DNA of 64,000 nucleotides, taken from JAXMBN01 sp046349875. GTDB lineage: Bacteria > Planctomycetota > Planctomycetia > Pirellulales > Pirellulaceae. Position numbers and translations under genes: made by a program. The stretch's first letter is position 1; each line of letters begins with the position of its first letter. The notes under the pieces were generated by a model that worked only from the letters and a program-made list of their open reading frames with translations, was not told where the DNA came from and did not search any database. Of the stretch, positions 48,041-58,167 are shown piece by piece. The stretch spans positions 204,687 to 268,686 of the forward strand of contig JAXMBN010000001.1 in assembly GCA_046349875.1 (NCBI GenBank), given 5' to 3'.

Positions 48041-48196
48041 TATGCTCAGTCCCTGAGCCCATATCCCTTCGGCACCGCCAGCGTTGACGATCGCCAACGG
48101 TCCCCCTTGTTGCGTCGCCTCGCTTTTCTCGATCGATCCGTTAAGCTATCTCCATCGTTCGGAATCTCGCCCCACCTTGTGCATGAGTATTGCAAT

Positions 48197-50339
48197 ATGC
48201 GATTCAATCTCTCGTGGTTGACGTTCGGCCTTCTCCTTTCGCTCGCTCTTTCGGTTCATGCCGACGAAGGCATGTACCCGATGAGTGAATTAGCCAGGAT
48301 GAAACTACAAGAGAAGGGATTCAAGCTTACAGCCGAGGAACTCTTTCGATCGGATCAAGCCTGTTTGGTGGATGGCATCTGCCGTGTGAATGGATGTACC
48401 GGTTCATTCATCTCTACCGATGGCCTCATCATCACCAATCACCATTGTGCTTATGAGGCCATTCAAAAGGCCAGCAACGCTCAGCGTGATTTGCTCTCCA
48501 ACGGCTTTGTGTCTCGATCTCGCGAAGAAGAAATTCCTTCGCCTGGTTACACCGTTCGAATCACCGAGAGCTTCAAAGATGTCTCGCAAGAAGTTCTTGG
48601 TTCGATCGCTCCTGATCTTCCCTTTCTCGATCGTATTAAGGCGATTGAAAAGCGTCGCAAAGAAATCGAACGTATGGCTGAACAAGAGAACGCTGGTATG
48701 CGAGCCGAAGTGGCCGAGATGTTCATCGGAAAGACCTACGTGCTATTCCTGTATACGTACCTAAAAGACGTTCGCTTGGTCTTTGCACCACCGCAGAGCG
48801 TCGGCAACTTTGGTGGCGAGATCGATAATTGGGAATGGCCAAGACACACCGCCGACTTTTTGCCCGCGAGCCTACACGGCTCCCGATGGCTCCAGCAAGC
48901 CGAGTACTCTCCAAACAATGTTCCTTATCATCCTGGCCGCGTTGTAAGTACAATCCTCGCGGTGTTGATGAGAAAGACCGTCTTCCTTCTGGGTTATCCT
49001 GGTCGCACTGTTCGGCATCGAACCGCGAGCTTCCTCGATTTCGAATCGCAAGTACGCCTTCCACTAACCGTTGAATCGCATGCCTGGCAAATCCAGGAAA
49101 TGGAAAAGCAGGGGCTCAAAATCGCGAGGTTGCGATCAAACATAGCACCCGTATCAAGTCGTTGGCAAACGTTGAAAAACGCTCACGAGCCAACTCCTAG
49201 GACTTCCCGTTCCAACATCATGTCCAAAAAGCAGGAAGAAGAGAAGGCGATTCAAGCCTTCATCGAATCCGATGGCGGATCGCCGAGCTCGCTATGGAAA
49301 TCTTTTGCGGGACCTCGATGCGGTTCATGCCGAAATGAAACGCAACGTTCCAAAGGAACATTGGTTGCGTGAATGGCGAACAGGCTGCCGGCACTTGTAC
49401 TTTGCATTCTTCGTGTATGACGCCGCTGTCGAACGACAAAAAGAGGACATCGATCGCGAAGGGCTTTACATGGAACGGAACTTCGCCCAAAACACTAAAC
49501 AGCTTTTGCTTGAGGTCAAAGACCTCGACCGCGCCAGCGACCGCATCCTATTTGAAGGACTACTGGCTCGCCTCAATAAGCTCCCCGAAGCTCAGGGTTG
49601 GGAACCGATCCAACCTTTCATCGCCTCCAATCCCGAGAGTCGATCCAATATCGATCGTTTCTTTGAAAAATCACGACTGTCCGATCCTGCCTATGTTCAG
49701 GCATGCCTTGCCAAGAAACCACAAGAGCTAGAAACGCTTGGAGATCCAGCGATCGATCTGATCGTAGCTCTTTATCCGACACTGGTGAGCCATCGCGAAC
49801 AAGACAAGAAGCGCGAAGGTCAGCTCAACCAACTCTATGGATCCTGGATGGACGTGAAACAGTCCTTTTTGGCGGCCAACTTCGTGCCCGATGCCAACGC
49901 CACGCTTCGATTGACCTATGGAACGGTGCGAGGTTACTCGCCACGCGATGCGATCTATAAATCTCCTATCACAACCCTCCAAGGAGTCCTTGAAAAAACC
50001 ACCACGCAGGAACCGTTCGATACGCCAGCTCAGTTGCTGGAGGCCGCCAAGAAGAAGGACTTCGCAGGCTATGTCCACCCTCGTCTTGGCCAGGTACCGG
50101 TCGCCATACTCTATGATGCCGACACCACAGGAGGAAACTCGGGTAGCCCTGTCTTTAATGCTCGCGGCGAATTGATCGGAGTTAATTTCGACCGAACTTT
50201 TGAAGCAACGATCAACGACTTCGCTTGGAATGAAAGCTACAGTCGATCCATCGGCGTGGATATCCGCTACGTCCTATGGATTACAGGCAAGGTTTACTCG
50301 GCCGAACATCTCATCCGCGAAATGTCGATGGCCGAGTAG
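48197..50339 (+). pseudogene. S46-family dipeptidyl-peptidase, interrupted by indels
   Basis: A DPP7/DPP11-like peptidase of about 714 codons, the normal family length. The ATG at 48197 gives a signal peptide (ending VHADEGMYP). Catalytic residues are visible: His in LIITNHHCAYEA near the start and Ser in TGGNSGSPVFNARGELIGVNFD near the end; DNWEWPRHTADF is the middle landmark. Between about 48,860 and 49,280 the coding sequence switches frame repeatedly: KYNPRGVDEKD, HSTRIKSLANVEKRSRAN and ADRRARYGNLLRDLDAVHAEM each lie out of frame with their neighbours. At least five indels are needed. Intact members remove dipeptides from peptide N-termini in the periplasm. Confidence 0.78.
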
Positions 50340-50386
50340 CCCCTAGAACGTCCAACAACTATCACTTTCACGAGGATGAACGCCCC

Positions 50387-50836
50387 ATGGTTCGTACTGC
50401 AAGCACCATGCTTCCGCTGGGCACCAAAGCGCCCAACTTTTCCCTTCCCAATATCGATGGCCGCACCCTTTCCCTGAAGGATTTTGACGGTACACCAGCC
50501 CTGCTGGTCATTTTCATGTGCAACCACTGTCCCTACGTCAAACACGTGGCACCCGAACTCGTGCGATTGACTCACGACTATTCCCCCAAGGGATTGTCCA
50601 TCGTTGCCATCAATTCCAATGATGCCGAGGCCTATCCTGACGACGGGCCTGAACGGATGAAGGAAGAAGCGATGGCACAGGGGTACGCCTTTCCGTATTT
50701 GTTTGATGCGTCACAACAAATCGCGCAAGAGTATCGCGCTGCTTGCACTCCCGATTTCTTCTTGTTCAATGGCAAGCGAGAACTCGCTTATCGCGGTCAA
50801 TTGGATGATATTGCCCTAAAACCGACCGCCCATTGA
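50387..50836 (+). CDS. Thioredoxin-family (AhpC/TSA-like redoxin) protein, 3' end frameshifted
   Basis: The 150-residue open part starts with TMLPLGTKAPNFSLPNIDGR and has the redox motif CNHCPYVKH, LSIVAINSNDAEAYPDDGPE, then AACTPDFFLFNGKRELAYRGQLDD. This is the planctomycete 'thioredoxin family protein' pattern of a cytoplasmic thiol reductase or peroxidase-like enzyme; there is no signal peptide. After QLDD the frame breaks: the expected continuation (LTGKD, then a hydrophobic VLAG piece and RPGNEPTI) is readable in other frames up to about 51,020. So the real gene is about 60 residues longer and has at least two indels. It follows the S46 gene by 47 nt and may be cotranscribed. Confidence 0.72.
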   Translation: MVRTASTMLPLGTKAPNFSLPNIDGRTLSLKDFDGTPALLVIFMCNHCPYVKHVAPELVRLTHDYSPKGLSIVAINSNDAEAYPDDGPERMKEEAMAQGYAFPYLFDASQQIAQEYRAACTPDFFLFNGKRELAYRGQLDDIALKPTAH

Positions 50837-51248
50837 CCGGGAAAGACTTCTCCGAGCCGCTATTATCGATTCGGTGTTGGCAGGCTACGATTGAAAAATC
50901 CACAGATGCCAGCTTACTGGCCGCAACATCGGGCGGGAGGCCGGGCAATGAACCTACTATTTCAATCCTCAAGGCGGCGTGCGCTTGCCAGCATTCGTCG
51001 AGCAATGAAGCCGGAATTTGAGAATTTGGCTTTTAACGTACGTTCTGACTACATGTTCGCCTAATCCCTCTCGCTTCCCAGCCTTTGGTAGGAGGTGACC
51101 GCGAGGTTTATTCCGACGATATGAACGTGCATTCTCATTGCGACCACGAAGGTGAAACGCTCGATACTGCAGATAGACGGAGCAGTGGAGCGAATGGCCA
51201 AGGTGATGGCCAATAGATGGCATTCCCATGGATGGAGCTTTGCGCTCG

Positions 51249-52141
51249 ATGAAAAGGTTCTGGCGGTTTGGCTTCGTATTGTCTTCGTCACTCCTTGCGA
51301 GTAAGTGACAGCTCCTTCAGCATGGGCCCAACAACCGCCAGCAGCGACGGGTCCTAATTCACGGAACCTGTCTATCGCATCTCCAAGAACGATGCTTCGC
51401 GAGTTCCCCAAATGTAATCCCCATGCCCTGGATCTGCTCTTCAATTGGTTTTTGCGATGGCCTGTCACGCGTCCAACAGGGTGTCACGATCATAATGCCA
51501 GGACGTTAAAACGCGAACGCGTCAATGATGAACTCGGCGATCATGAATACATGTTTGCAAAGGTTCGCAATCGCAAAGTGGTGAACGGACAAGTCGTGGT
51601 TCCGTTCAGCGTTTACTTGATGTTCCTCGCCGACCTCCATCAAGGTCGGGCTGCCGATGCTGAAATCAACGATGGCAAGATGACTGCTCACGAAGGTGGA
51701 ATGAAGCGGATGCTAGGAACGCACCACCTCGAACCAACGAGCTGGCTAGCGATGCAAGGCCAACGGTATCCGATCACGGATCTGGGCATTGAGATGCTGT
51801 TGTCGAAATTGATTGAACGAGGCGAACGCAGCAAGACCGACCCCGAATGTAAAGTCTCCTATACACCCAATGCAAAAGTCAGCAAGCGTCCTTGCACCGT
51901 TCTGCAGGTGACTCATCCCAAACAACATCCGCAAGTTGAATTCCATATCGCTCAGATCTTTATCGACGATGAATTGCAACTGCCAGTCCGTTATGCAGCC
52001 TATATTTGGCCCAAAAGCCCAGGCAGCCGAACCTGAAGCTCTCGAAGAGTATTAATTTATCAAGATTTGAAGATCGTCGCTGGACTGACCGACGATGACT
52101 TCAATATCAACAACCCAAGCTACACCCCTTCTCGTAAATAG
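51249..52141 (+). pseudogene. DUF1571 protein, frameshifted at both ends
   Basis: The start at ATG 51249 gives a signal peptide (MKRFWRFGFVLSSSLLAS) that is broken by a premature TGA; the sequence resumes as TAPSAWAQQPPAA in another frame. The core reads KRERVNDELGDHEYMFAKVRNRKVVNGQVV, EGGMKRMLGTHHLEPTSWLAMQGQRYPITDLGIE, KVSKRPCTVLQVTHPKQHP and QIFIDDELQLPVRYAAYIWP, all marks of DUF1571, a planctomycete outer-membrane-lipid-related family. The C-terminus (ALEEY, GLTDDDF, NNPSY pieces) again shifts frame, ending at TAG 52141. A hairpin with a T-run lies 37 nt downstream. The product is probably secreted; the function is unknown. Confidence 0.7.
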
Positions 52142-52177
52142 ACCATTCGAACAATCGTCCCCAGAATGAACGAAGCA

Positions 52178-52199
52178 GCCAGCGGTTTCGCTGGCTTTT
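52178..52199 (+). terminator. Intrinsic terminator after the DUF1571 gene
   Basis: GCCAGCG (52178-52184), GTTT loop, CGCTGGC (52189-52195), then TTTT. It is correctly placed 37 nt after the DUF1571 stop codon. Confidence 0.7.
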
Positions 52200-53301
52200 C
52201 ATTTCATCGCACGAAGGGCGGCGAGAACATCGATGAGGAAACCGGACCGCTTGTCGACTCGGTTCAGTACCATTCACCGCGAAGAAAGCGACGGAGGTTT
52301 TCGCAAGCCAAACGTGTTGAATCGTCCACACGACTTGTCAGTTTGGCTCCTTAAACGGTGAGGCGTGATGATAACATTGTGCATCGTCCACAAGGACGGT
52401 GAGCGTCTGCTGGCAGTGGCTCGACTTCGGCCACATCGATAATTTTGCCCGCAAGCTGCCTCTCCTGCAAAGCCGCCACGAGATCGACCTCACGGACATA
52501 CGGCTCATGCGCTACATTGACAGGCTACCGCGTGGCATCGCTTTGAAAAAGGAAGCGCCGATGCAATGTTCCAGTCTGTTGATTGAGCGGCAATGTAAGA
52601 ATCAAAATATCCATCGACTCGGGCGACTTTGGCGCAATTCTGTATGCGGACCTAGATATCAACACTCTCTGGGCAACGCACTGGATAGTAGTCCGCAGCT
52701 TGATCGACATTGATATGTCGAAGGACTTTGACGATCCGTCGCCCATTCCTCCCATCCCGATGATGTTGAACTGTGGCTTTCTATGAAGATCATTCGGTTG
52801 GACGTCGAACGTATTCGTGTCAAGGTTCGGCGGAAGAAGATCGGGAAGTCTTCATCAGCCCCAACAAAAGGGCTATCAAGGTTTCCGTACCACTTGATCT
52901 GCGAAAAGACCAGATGCGGCTGCAAACAGGTATGTTCGACTCGATCACACTGGGGTTCAGGCAAAATGGTTCGGACTCAGCCGCTGATGATTGGATAACC
53001 GAAGCTTACCCCGGCCCAGACGACGCTGTCCCAATCGATCAGAACCCGGCATGTCCGATGCGCTTATCAGCCCTGAAGGTTTCGCTGCGTCTTCGGCCAT
53101 GGCGTTGATCAATCGACACCCCAAGGCAGCTTCTTGTAGCCATTGCAGGTGCTGCTCTTTCCACAGGATAACACAAGATTAACATACGTCACTTGCCGAG
53201 CTCCAGCCATTCATTGAAATCGGAAGTTTTCAATTTCCAGCGAACTTGGGCCCAAATCAAAGAGCCCTAAACCATGACTGCAATGGATGAATTAATCCAA
53301 T
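52200..53301. other. About 1.1 kb with scattered coding-like signal, no recognised gene
   Basis: No frame is open for long. On the plus strand neighbouring pieces look like one gene shifted between frames, for example VRIKISIDSGDFGAILYADL at about 52,590-52,650 and SVPLDLRKDQMRLQTGMFD at about 52,885-52,940, but I cannot assign a family. On the minus strand nothing is recognisable. It lies within the error-rich block, so the gene may be a normal protein that cannot be read here. Confidence 0.35.
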
Positions 53302-53735
53302 CTAATCATCATCTGCCAGGATCGCGATTGGTTCCGCGATTGTTCGATCGCGGCGTTCAAGGCCTGCACGCTCCATCAAACTCGAACGCATCATGGTTTC
53401 GATATGATCGTCGTCTGCGGGTGGCGGACCCATAGCCTCAAAGCTTCGGGGTCGTATTCGATCGCATACCGGTGCTTACATGTCAGGGTCGAATTGGGGT
53501 CCAGATCGCTTTCGGGTAATCCGTTGTCCATTGACTTTGGTTCCATTGCGCTATCCAGGTCTTTGACAAACCAATAGCCCTGTTCCAATGTCAACGAAAA
53601 ATGTTGATCAGACAATACTGGGGAAAGCGAAGGACAATATCGCAGTTCTCGTGGCGACCAACTAGATACGGTCCTTTTTGAGAGGAATGTCTTCACCACC
53701 ACCAGTGGGAATCAATACGCTAAGTATTCGCACAT
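53302..53735 (-). pseudogene. FHA-domain protein, frameshifted
   Basis: A forkhead-associated (phosphothreonine-binding) domain is readable across frames: LSVLIPTGGGEDIPLKKD at the start, the GRHENCDIVLRFP strand, then VSDQHFSLTLEQGYWFVKDL and DLDSA followed by what should be NGTKVNG, then LDPNSTLT, CKHRYAIEYDP and a C-terminal acidic ILADDD ending at TAG 53302. The conserved GR, SxxH and NGT positions of FHA domains are accounted for, though the NGT stretch is itself damaged. FHA proteins recognise phosphorylated Thr, usually made by Ser/Thr kinases, which planctomycetes have in number. The start is near 53735 with one indel just after the ATG. It is divergent from the radical SAM gene. Confidence 0.65.
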
Positions 53736-53803
53736 TGTGCCTTTCCAACCCTGTAAATTGCAAGAACCTACTTTACTTTACGCCACATTCAGGGGAGTCA
53801 CTT

Positions 53804-54753
53804 ATGAATCACGAGAAATCGCCTCCAACCACTTCTGGCATCAAGCAGGCCTTCCGTATTATCGACAGAGCTTCTACGGCAAAGAACGTTTTTGATGTAG
53901 GGGCAAAAAATCAGCCCATTATGGTTTCACCTGTCCGAACGTGGATGGCACCGTGGCTTTGGGCGGTTGTACCTTTTGCGATAACCGGTCTTTTTCCCCG
54001 AGTCGGCGAACCAAACGTATTTCCCTACAAGATCACCCTGGAAGCGGCCATGTCTGGTAGAGCTCGCTATGGGAACTGTAAATCTCGGCTACTTTCAACC
54101 AGCGACCAACACCTGGCGCGTCGCTTGAAAAACTAAAACGCACCTATACCGTTCCTCTGCAGTATGAGGATGTGGTTGGGATCGTCATCGGCACTCGCCC
54201 CGACTGCGTTCCCAACGAGGTTCTCGATTACATCCAAGAACTCGCGGAAACCACCTACGTCTGTTTGGAATATGGCATGCAAACCATGCACGACGCTTCG
54301 TTGGATTGGATGAACCGGGGCCATCACCACGATGCGATGCTGGACGCGATGGAACGAAGTCGGAATCGAGGTTTCGACATTACCGCCCACTTGATCTTGG
54401 GGCTTCCAGGAGAAACCCACGACATGATGATCGCCAGTGCCAAAGAAGTCATTCGCCTCGGAGTTCATGGTGTCAAAATCCACAACCTCTATGCCGTGGA
54501 ACGGACCAAGTTAGCGGACCAAGTGCGCAGCGGTGAAGTTCAATTGATGGATCGCGATACCTACGTTTCATTAGCCGTCGACGTCCTGGAACTTATGCCA
54601 GATACCATGGTGATCGAACGATTGAGCGGCGAGGCACCTTCAGGCTTTTTTGTCGGTCCCGATTGGGCTCTCGACAAACCGGGTCTGCAGATCGCCATCA
54701 AGAACGAAATCGATCGCCGCCAAACCTACCAATCCAAACGATTCTCTGCGTGA
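53804..54753 (+). pseudogene. TIGR01212/YhcC-like radical SAM protein, N-terminal half frameshifted
   Basis: The second half (54133-54753) is clean: EDVVGIVIGTRPDCVPNEVL, YVCLEYGMQTMHDASLDWMN RGH, THLILGLPGET-like AHLILGLPGETHDMMI, and VHGVKIHNLYAVERTKLA. The first half, in shifting frames, has YYRQSFYGKERFG and the cluster motif GFTCPNVDGTVALGGCTFCDN, which gives the CxxxxxxxxxCxxC-type spacing of the TIGR01212 family (YhcC-like), followed by RRTKRISL. The protein should bind a 4Fe-4S cluster and S-adenosylmethionine; the family function is not firmly established. Start and first third are approximate because at least three indels are present. Confidence 0.72.
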
Positions 54754-55100
54754 TCGCTCCAGGCCTGAAACGGAATTGCTAGCGATAATCGGCTCAAGTT
54801 GGGATGAGTTTGCATCTTGGCATAGCGAACCTTCCAAAATCTTCCATTGATGGCCGATGATAGGGAGGCGTGAGGGATGCACGGATGCGTTCCATCACTC
54901 GCGATCGATTCGATGTTCGCACTTGCTTCGAAGGATTCGAAGCCGCCGAACACAAGCGGATCGATCGCATTCGGTGCCGCACGGATATCGCAGGGACGCG
55001 AACCGTGGACGGCGGCTCCGAAAGGTCGAGGAGGTGCGACCTATGTCACCCCGTGAACGCGTCTCGTCCCGACGTGCGGTTTTGATAAACCTGATTCACT
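54754..55100. other. Short stretch with no supported gene
   Basis: About 350 bases between the radical SAM gene and the methyltransferase-like gene. Short frames exist on both strands, but none has a family motif or a convincing start. Given the indel-rich surroundings a small gene could be hidden here. Confidence 0.3.
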
Positions 55101-55643
55101 ATGGCCAGCCCTACTTGGTTTCAGAAGCTTCACCTCCGTTACCTTTCCAAACCTTTGTCGGACCGGGCAGTGCTGGTCCACTTGTTGGAAACACCGGTCA
55201 GCTCGATTCTAGAAATCGGCGTTGGTTCCGGACAGCGTACCCAAAAGATGCTCTGAATCAGCTTCAGAAGGGTCGACCTAACAGGTATGGGTGTGGATCT
55301 CGAATCTTCCGAAGAAGGTCGTCCTCATCTCAAGCTAAGTGCTTCCACCACGGGATGCTCTCAGAAGCTGCGTGAAGACGCCCCTCGTCCCCGGTGATGC
55401 TTCCAATGCGTTACCACGCGTGGCCCATCGGCTCAGCCCCTGATCTTGTTGTGATCGATGGGGCCACGATGTGGATATCGCGGAAGGCCAAAGACACGCA
55501 CTGGCTGCCTCGATTGGCTTCCGAATCCGCAATGGTATTCGCCAAGCGTCGTTCGGGAGATGCTCAAGAAGATTGCCGTCGAACGCGCTCCCATCTCGAT
55601 GCGACGCGCCGCCCAGGGCCATAATCTCCGATGCCCGCCGTGA
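55101..55643 (+). pseudogene. Class I methyltransferase-like protein, frameshifted
   Basis: ATG 55101 begins WFQKLHLRYLSKPLSDRAVLVHLLE followed by SSILEIGVGSGQRTQKML, a Rossmann motif I of class I SAM-dependent methyltransferases. After about 55,255 the frame is lost; later pieces in other frames include GMLSEAGVKT-like GMLSEAA, VPGDASNALPRVAH and the motif DLVVIDG (acidic loop, about 55,441-55,460), ending near TGA 55643. At least four indels are needed. It converges tail to tail with the membrane-protein gene that ends at 55650. The methyl acceptor is unknown. Confidence 0.55.
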
Positions 55644-55649
55644 AGAAAC

Positions 55650-56357
55650 TTATTTCTTGTCTTCTTGCTTGGCGGCCAAAGCATCTTCGACCAAACTACG
55701 AAACACCTGAGCCGGACTTTGGTGAAGGTTTCTGGAAGGAATCTTGCTTGTCGGCCAATCCCTTGGTTCGCCGCAAGAACCCGGCAGGTGCCGCCGTCAT
55801 CGGCCTTCTCAGAAAGAGCCGCTGACCATCATTGCGCTCCTTAGCGGCGATTGGCCGAACCAAGAACTCCAGCTGTTCCATACCTAGGCTTCTTGCCCTC
55901 GGCTACCGTTCGCAACAGACGATCAAGCTCCATAACTCTGCACCTTGCTTTTCTTCATCGGTGAGCTTCGCTCGAACGGCGAATCTTGGCCTCAGCCTGT
56001 TGAATGACAATCATTGCAACACCGGTGAGTCGGCGATTCGGAGCTTGAGTCGCACCATTTGACGCTCATCCACTGAGCCAGCTTGAGATCATCGACCAAT
56101 TGTTTCCCAAGTCATCCAAAATCATATCGCGATCGGTTGGATCCAATGTTATAAGATTGTTCGACCTGCAAGGAATCAATTGCAATTCCAGCTCTCGCCG
56201 CAACATTACCTGATTCCCCATGAGCATCCACGATGCAGCAATCATCGCCACGCTGAAGATCACCATTCCCAAACACAGCGACGACGAGACATGCCGGTCC
56301 AAGAGGGACCTGTTTCTCACTCTGGAGATACTGAACGGTTTGCGTTGCCTTGGCCAT
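55650..56357 (-). pseudogene. Membrane protein of unknown function, frameshifted
   Basis: From ATG 56357: AKATQTVQYLQSEKQVPLGP, then a hydrophobic segment readable as VVAVFG plus MVIFSVAMIAASWMLMGNQ (one membrane helix) across two frames, later a KLTDEEK stretch, EQLEFLVRPIAAKERNDGQ, GFLRRTKGLADKQ and finally FRSLVEDALAAKQEDKK, ending at TAA 55650. The pieces keep one order and orientation and add up to about 236 codons, so it is one gene with at least six indels. I know of no named family; the layout (helix near the N-terminus, long cytoplasmic or periplasmic helical tail) fits small planctomycete membrane proteins. Confidence 0.5.
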
Positions 56358-56574
56358 CAAAATTCAACCTTCATTCTCAAGCCTAACTTGCCGTGGTGAA
56401 GCAAGGCTTTCAATCATCTTCGCTGAGCATCATTCAAGGACTCTTACATCGAGCCCGGTAGGGCAACATCTTCCATGAAAGGCTATCCTGACTGTTTAGT
56501 AACCGCATGATGAGCCACGGCTTCACTGCGGCACGAACAGGAGTCAGCTTCCATGCGTTCAGGCCAAAGCAGAA

Positions 56575-57058
56575 CTATTCAATATCGCGATACTCGATTG
56601 TCAGAATCTCGTAACGAAGCCAGTTCCCTGTGGCACTGGATCTCGACCACTTGACCAACCTTTTTTCCCATCAAAGCACCACCAATGGACTTCGCCGAAA
56701 GAATCTTTCCCACGTCGTAATCTTCGTCGCCCATTCCGACGAGCGTGTATTCTTCCTCATCTTGAAAATCGAGGTCCATGACGCGAACGGTTGCACCGAA
56801 GGCGATTTGATCTTTCGAGATTTGAGAAGCATCGATGATGTGCGCGTTAGCCAACTTGTTCTTGAGGGCATTGATGCGAGCTTGCATCATCCCTTGGTTC
56901 GCGCTGCGTATGGTATTCGGCGTTTTCCTTGGAGGCCTTTCCGCCCGTGCGTCCGCGATTTTCTCGGCGATCTTGGGCATCTCAACCAACTCGAGTTGTT
57001 CGATCTGCGCCTTGAGACGGTTGTAGCCGTCACGTGTCATCGGTACGTATTCGCTCAT
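56575..57058 (-). pseudogene. greA: Transcription elongation factor GreA/GreB, frameshifted
   Basis: The ATG at 57058 has GGAAAGAGG directly upstream. The N-terminal coiled coil starts YVPMTRDGYNRLKAQIEQLE and EMPKIAEKIADARA; the tip region reads SKENAEYHTQRE in a shifted frame, whereas the plain frame gives nonsense there; then QGMMQARINALKNKLANAHIIDAS, and the C-terminal FKBP-like domain (FGATVRVMDLDFQDEEEYTLVG, SIGGALMGKKVGQVVEI) ends, after one more shift, with LTIEYRDIE at TAG 56575. Total length is about 161 codons, normal for GreA. It rescues backtracked RNA polymerase by stimulating cleavage of the transcript. A hairpin and U-tract sit just upstream. GreB is the alternative name. Confidence 0.75.
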
Positions 57059-57075
57059 CCTCTTTCCATCCAATC

Positions 57076-57118
57076 AAAAAAAGATGCGACCTTGTCCCCA
57101 AACGGGAAAAAGGTCGCA
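57076..57118 (-). terminator. Terminator-like hairpin in the greA leader
   Basis: TGCGACCTT (57085-57093) pairs perfectly with AAGGTCGCA (57110-57118), with an inner TCCC/GGGA pairing, and on the minus strand is followed by seven T residues (57082-57076). It ends only 18 nt before the greA ATG, so either it terminates the transcript of the upstream small gene or it attenuates greA itself. Confidence 0.7.
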
Positions 57119-57163
57119 CTGCCAATCTTCTGCGAAGGATCGCATCTAGCTTGGCGTAGGGGC

Positions 57164-57388
57164 TCATTCCGTCTTCCCCCAGAGACAGAATATGGTTTCG
57201 CTTGCCCCTAGAATGTCAAGCCTTCCACCCCTTTCTTGGGAAAAGAGCGCATTACCGTTCAGGCGTGTATAGGATCCACCGCACCCTGAACACAATATCA
57301 CATAACGCCCCATAGGAGTTATCCAGGTACAGGCGAAAGGACGGTAATAACCACCGCACGATTGCTCATCCAATCTCGGCCATTCCAT
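57164..57388 (-). CDS. Hypothetical 74-residue protein
   Basis: An open frame with AGGAG 4-5 nt before its ATG (57388). The product contains Cys residues in EQSCGGYYRPFAC and LCSGCGGSY, which could form a zinc-binding site, and no membrane segment. I recognise no family. It is transcribed toward greA, and the hairpin at 57076-57118 lies between them. Because the surrounding block is full of indels, the C-terminal half may be in the wrong frame; the Shine-Dalgarno site and Cys pattern are the only support. Confidence 0.4.
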   Translation of the reverse strand: MEWPRLDEQSCGGYYRPFACTWITPMGRYVILCSGCGGSYTRLNGNALFSQERGGRLDILGASETIFCLWGKTE

Positions 57389-57439
57389 CTTCTCCTCGGA
57401 CTGGAATCATCCGCTGATATTCGGTTTTGAAATCCCCTG

Positions 57440-58123
57440 TCAACGTCGATTCTGCCGCGCCAGATCCCCTTGAATGCGGTTGAGATCCTGGGTGAGGGCC
57501 GCGATGCGATCAGCCACCGAATCCTGAACTTTTTGCGTTCTTCGGCTTCGGCAACCTTTTTCCGATAATCCGCTTACGCTTCCTCCAGCGAGTCGATCTT
57601 CCAAAATCTCAGAATCCGTTCGAAGCACGCTGTTGGCCTGCTCGTCCGCCGCAATCTGCTCTCAATGTCTGGTATTCGCGATTCGACTTGGCCTGGTTGA
57701 GCTTTATTTCCAGATCACATCTTACCTTTCATGTTCGCGAAGTTGAAGTTGCTTGCGATCCGCATCCATCTTCTTCTGCCGAATCGACGCCTTGCATTGA
57801 TCCAACGTCCCCTGCCGCATCCACTTGCATTTGAGCTTCCCAGCGAACTTGACGAGGTCCTCTCTCCAATTGGCTTTGAATGTCCGCTTGCTGGCGGTGC
57901 GGCCTGGTGCAGATCGCGGAGCAAACGAGACATGTCGACGGACATAAGCTTACCGATGCTAAGAGAGGCCCAGGTTTTCCATTCAGCTCAAAGAACGGCC
58001 CCACCTCGAAGCCGTTGATCATTTTCATCGATAGAAACCGCTTCGCAATTGATATTCGTTGTTTTACCCCGACTTGCCCTATCTTCCTAGCCGTGCCGGT
58101 GAAGGGGAGACTGGACCGTTCAT
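57440..58123 (-). pseudogene. Coiled-coil Zn-ribbon-type (DUF164-like) protein, frameshifted
   Basis: AGGAG precedes the ATG at 58123. Readable pieces in order: LLRDLHQA, KKMDADRKQLQLREHE, IKLNQAKSNREYQTLREQIAADEQANSVL, then VSGLSEK, VQDSVADRIAALTQDLNRIQGDLARQNRR, ending at 57440. The LNQAKSNREYQTL stretch and long heptad pattern are typical of the DUF164 coiled-coil protein group, which carries a C-terminal zinc ribbon; no Cys ribbon is visible here, so either it is a short relative or the end is lost. At least five indels. It is divergent from ligA with only 44 nt between the start codons. Confidence 0.5.
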
Positions 58124-58167
58124 AATCGCTCCTTTCTTAGCCCACTCTTCTTGATCTGCCTCGATCT

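Noticed and set aside
49272..50339. Second open frame of the S46 region taken as a separate gene
   Set aside because: It continues the same peptidase (Ser motif GGNSGSPV) and is the downstream half of a frameshifted gene.
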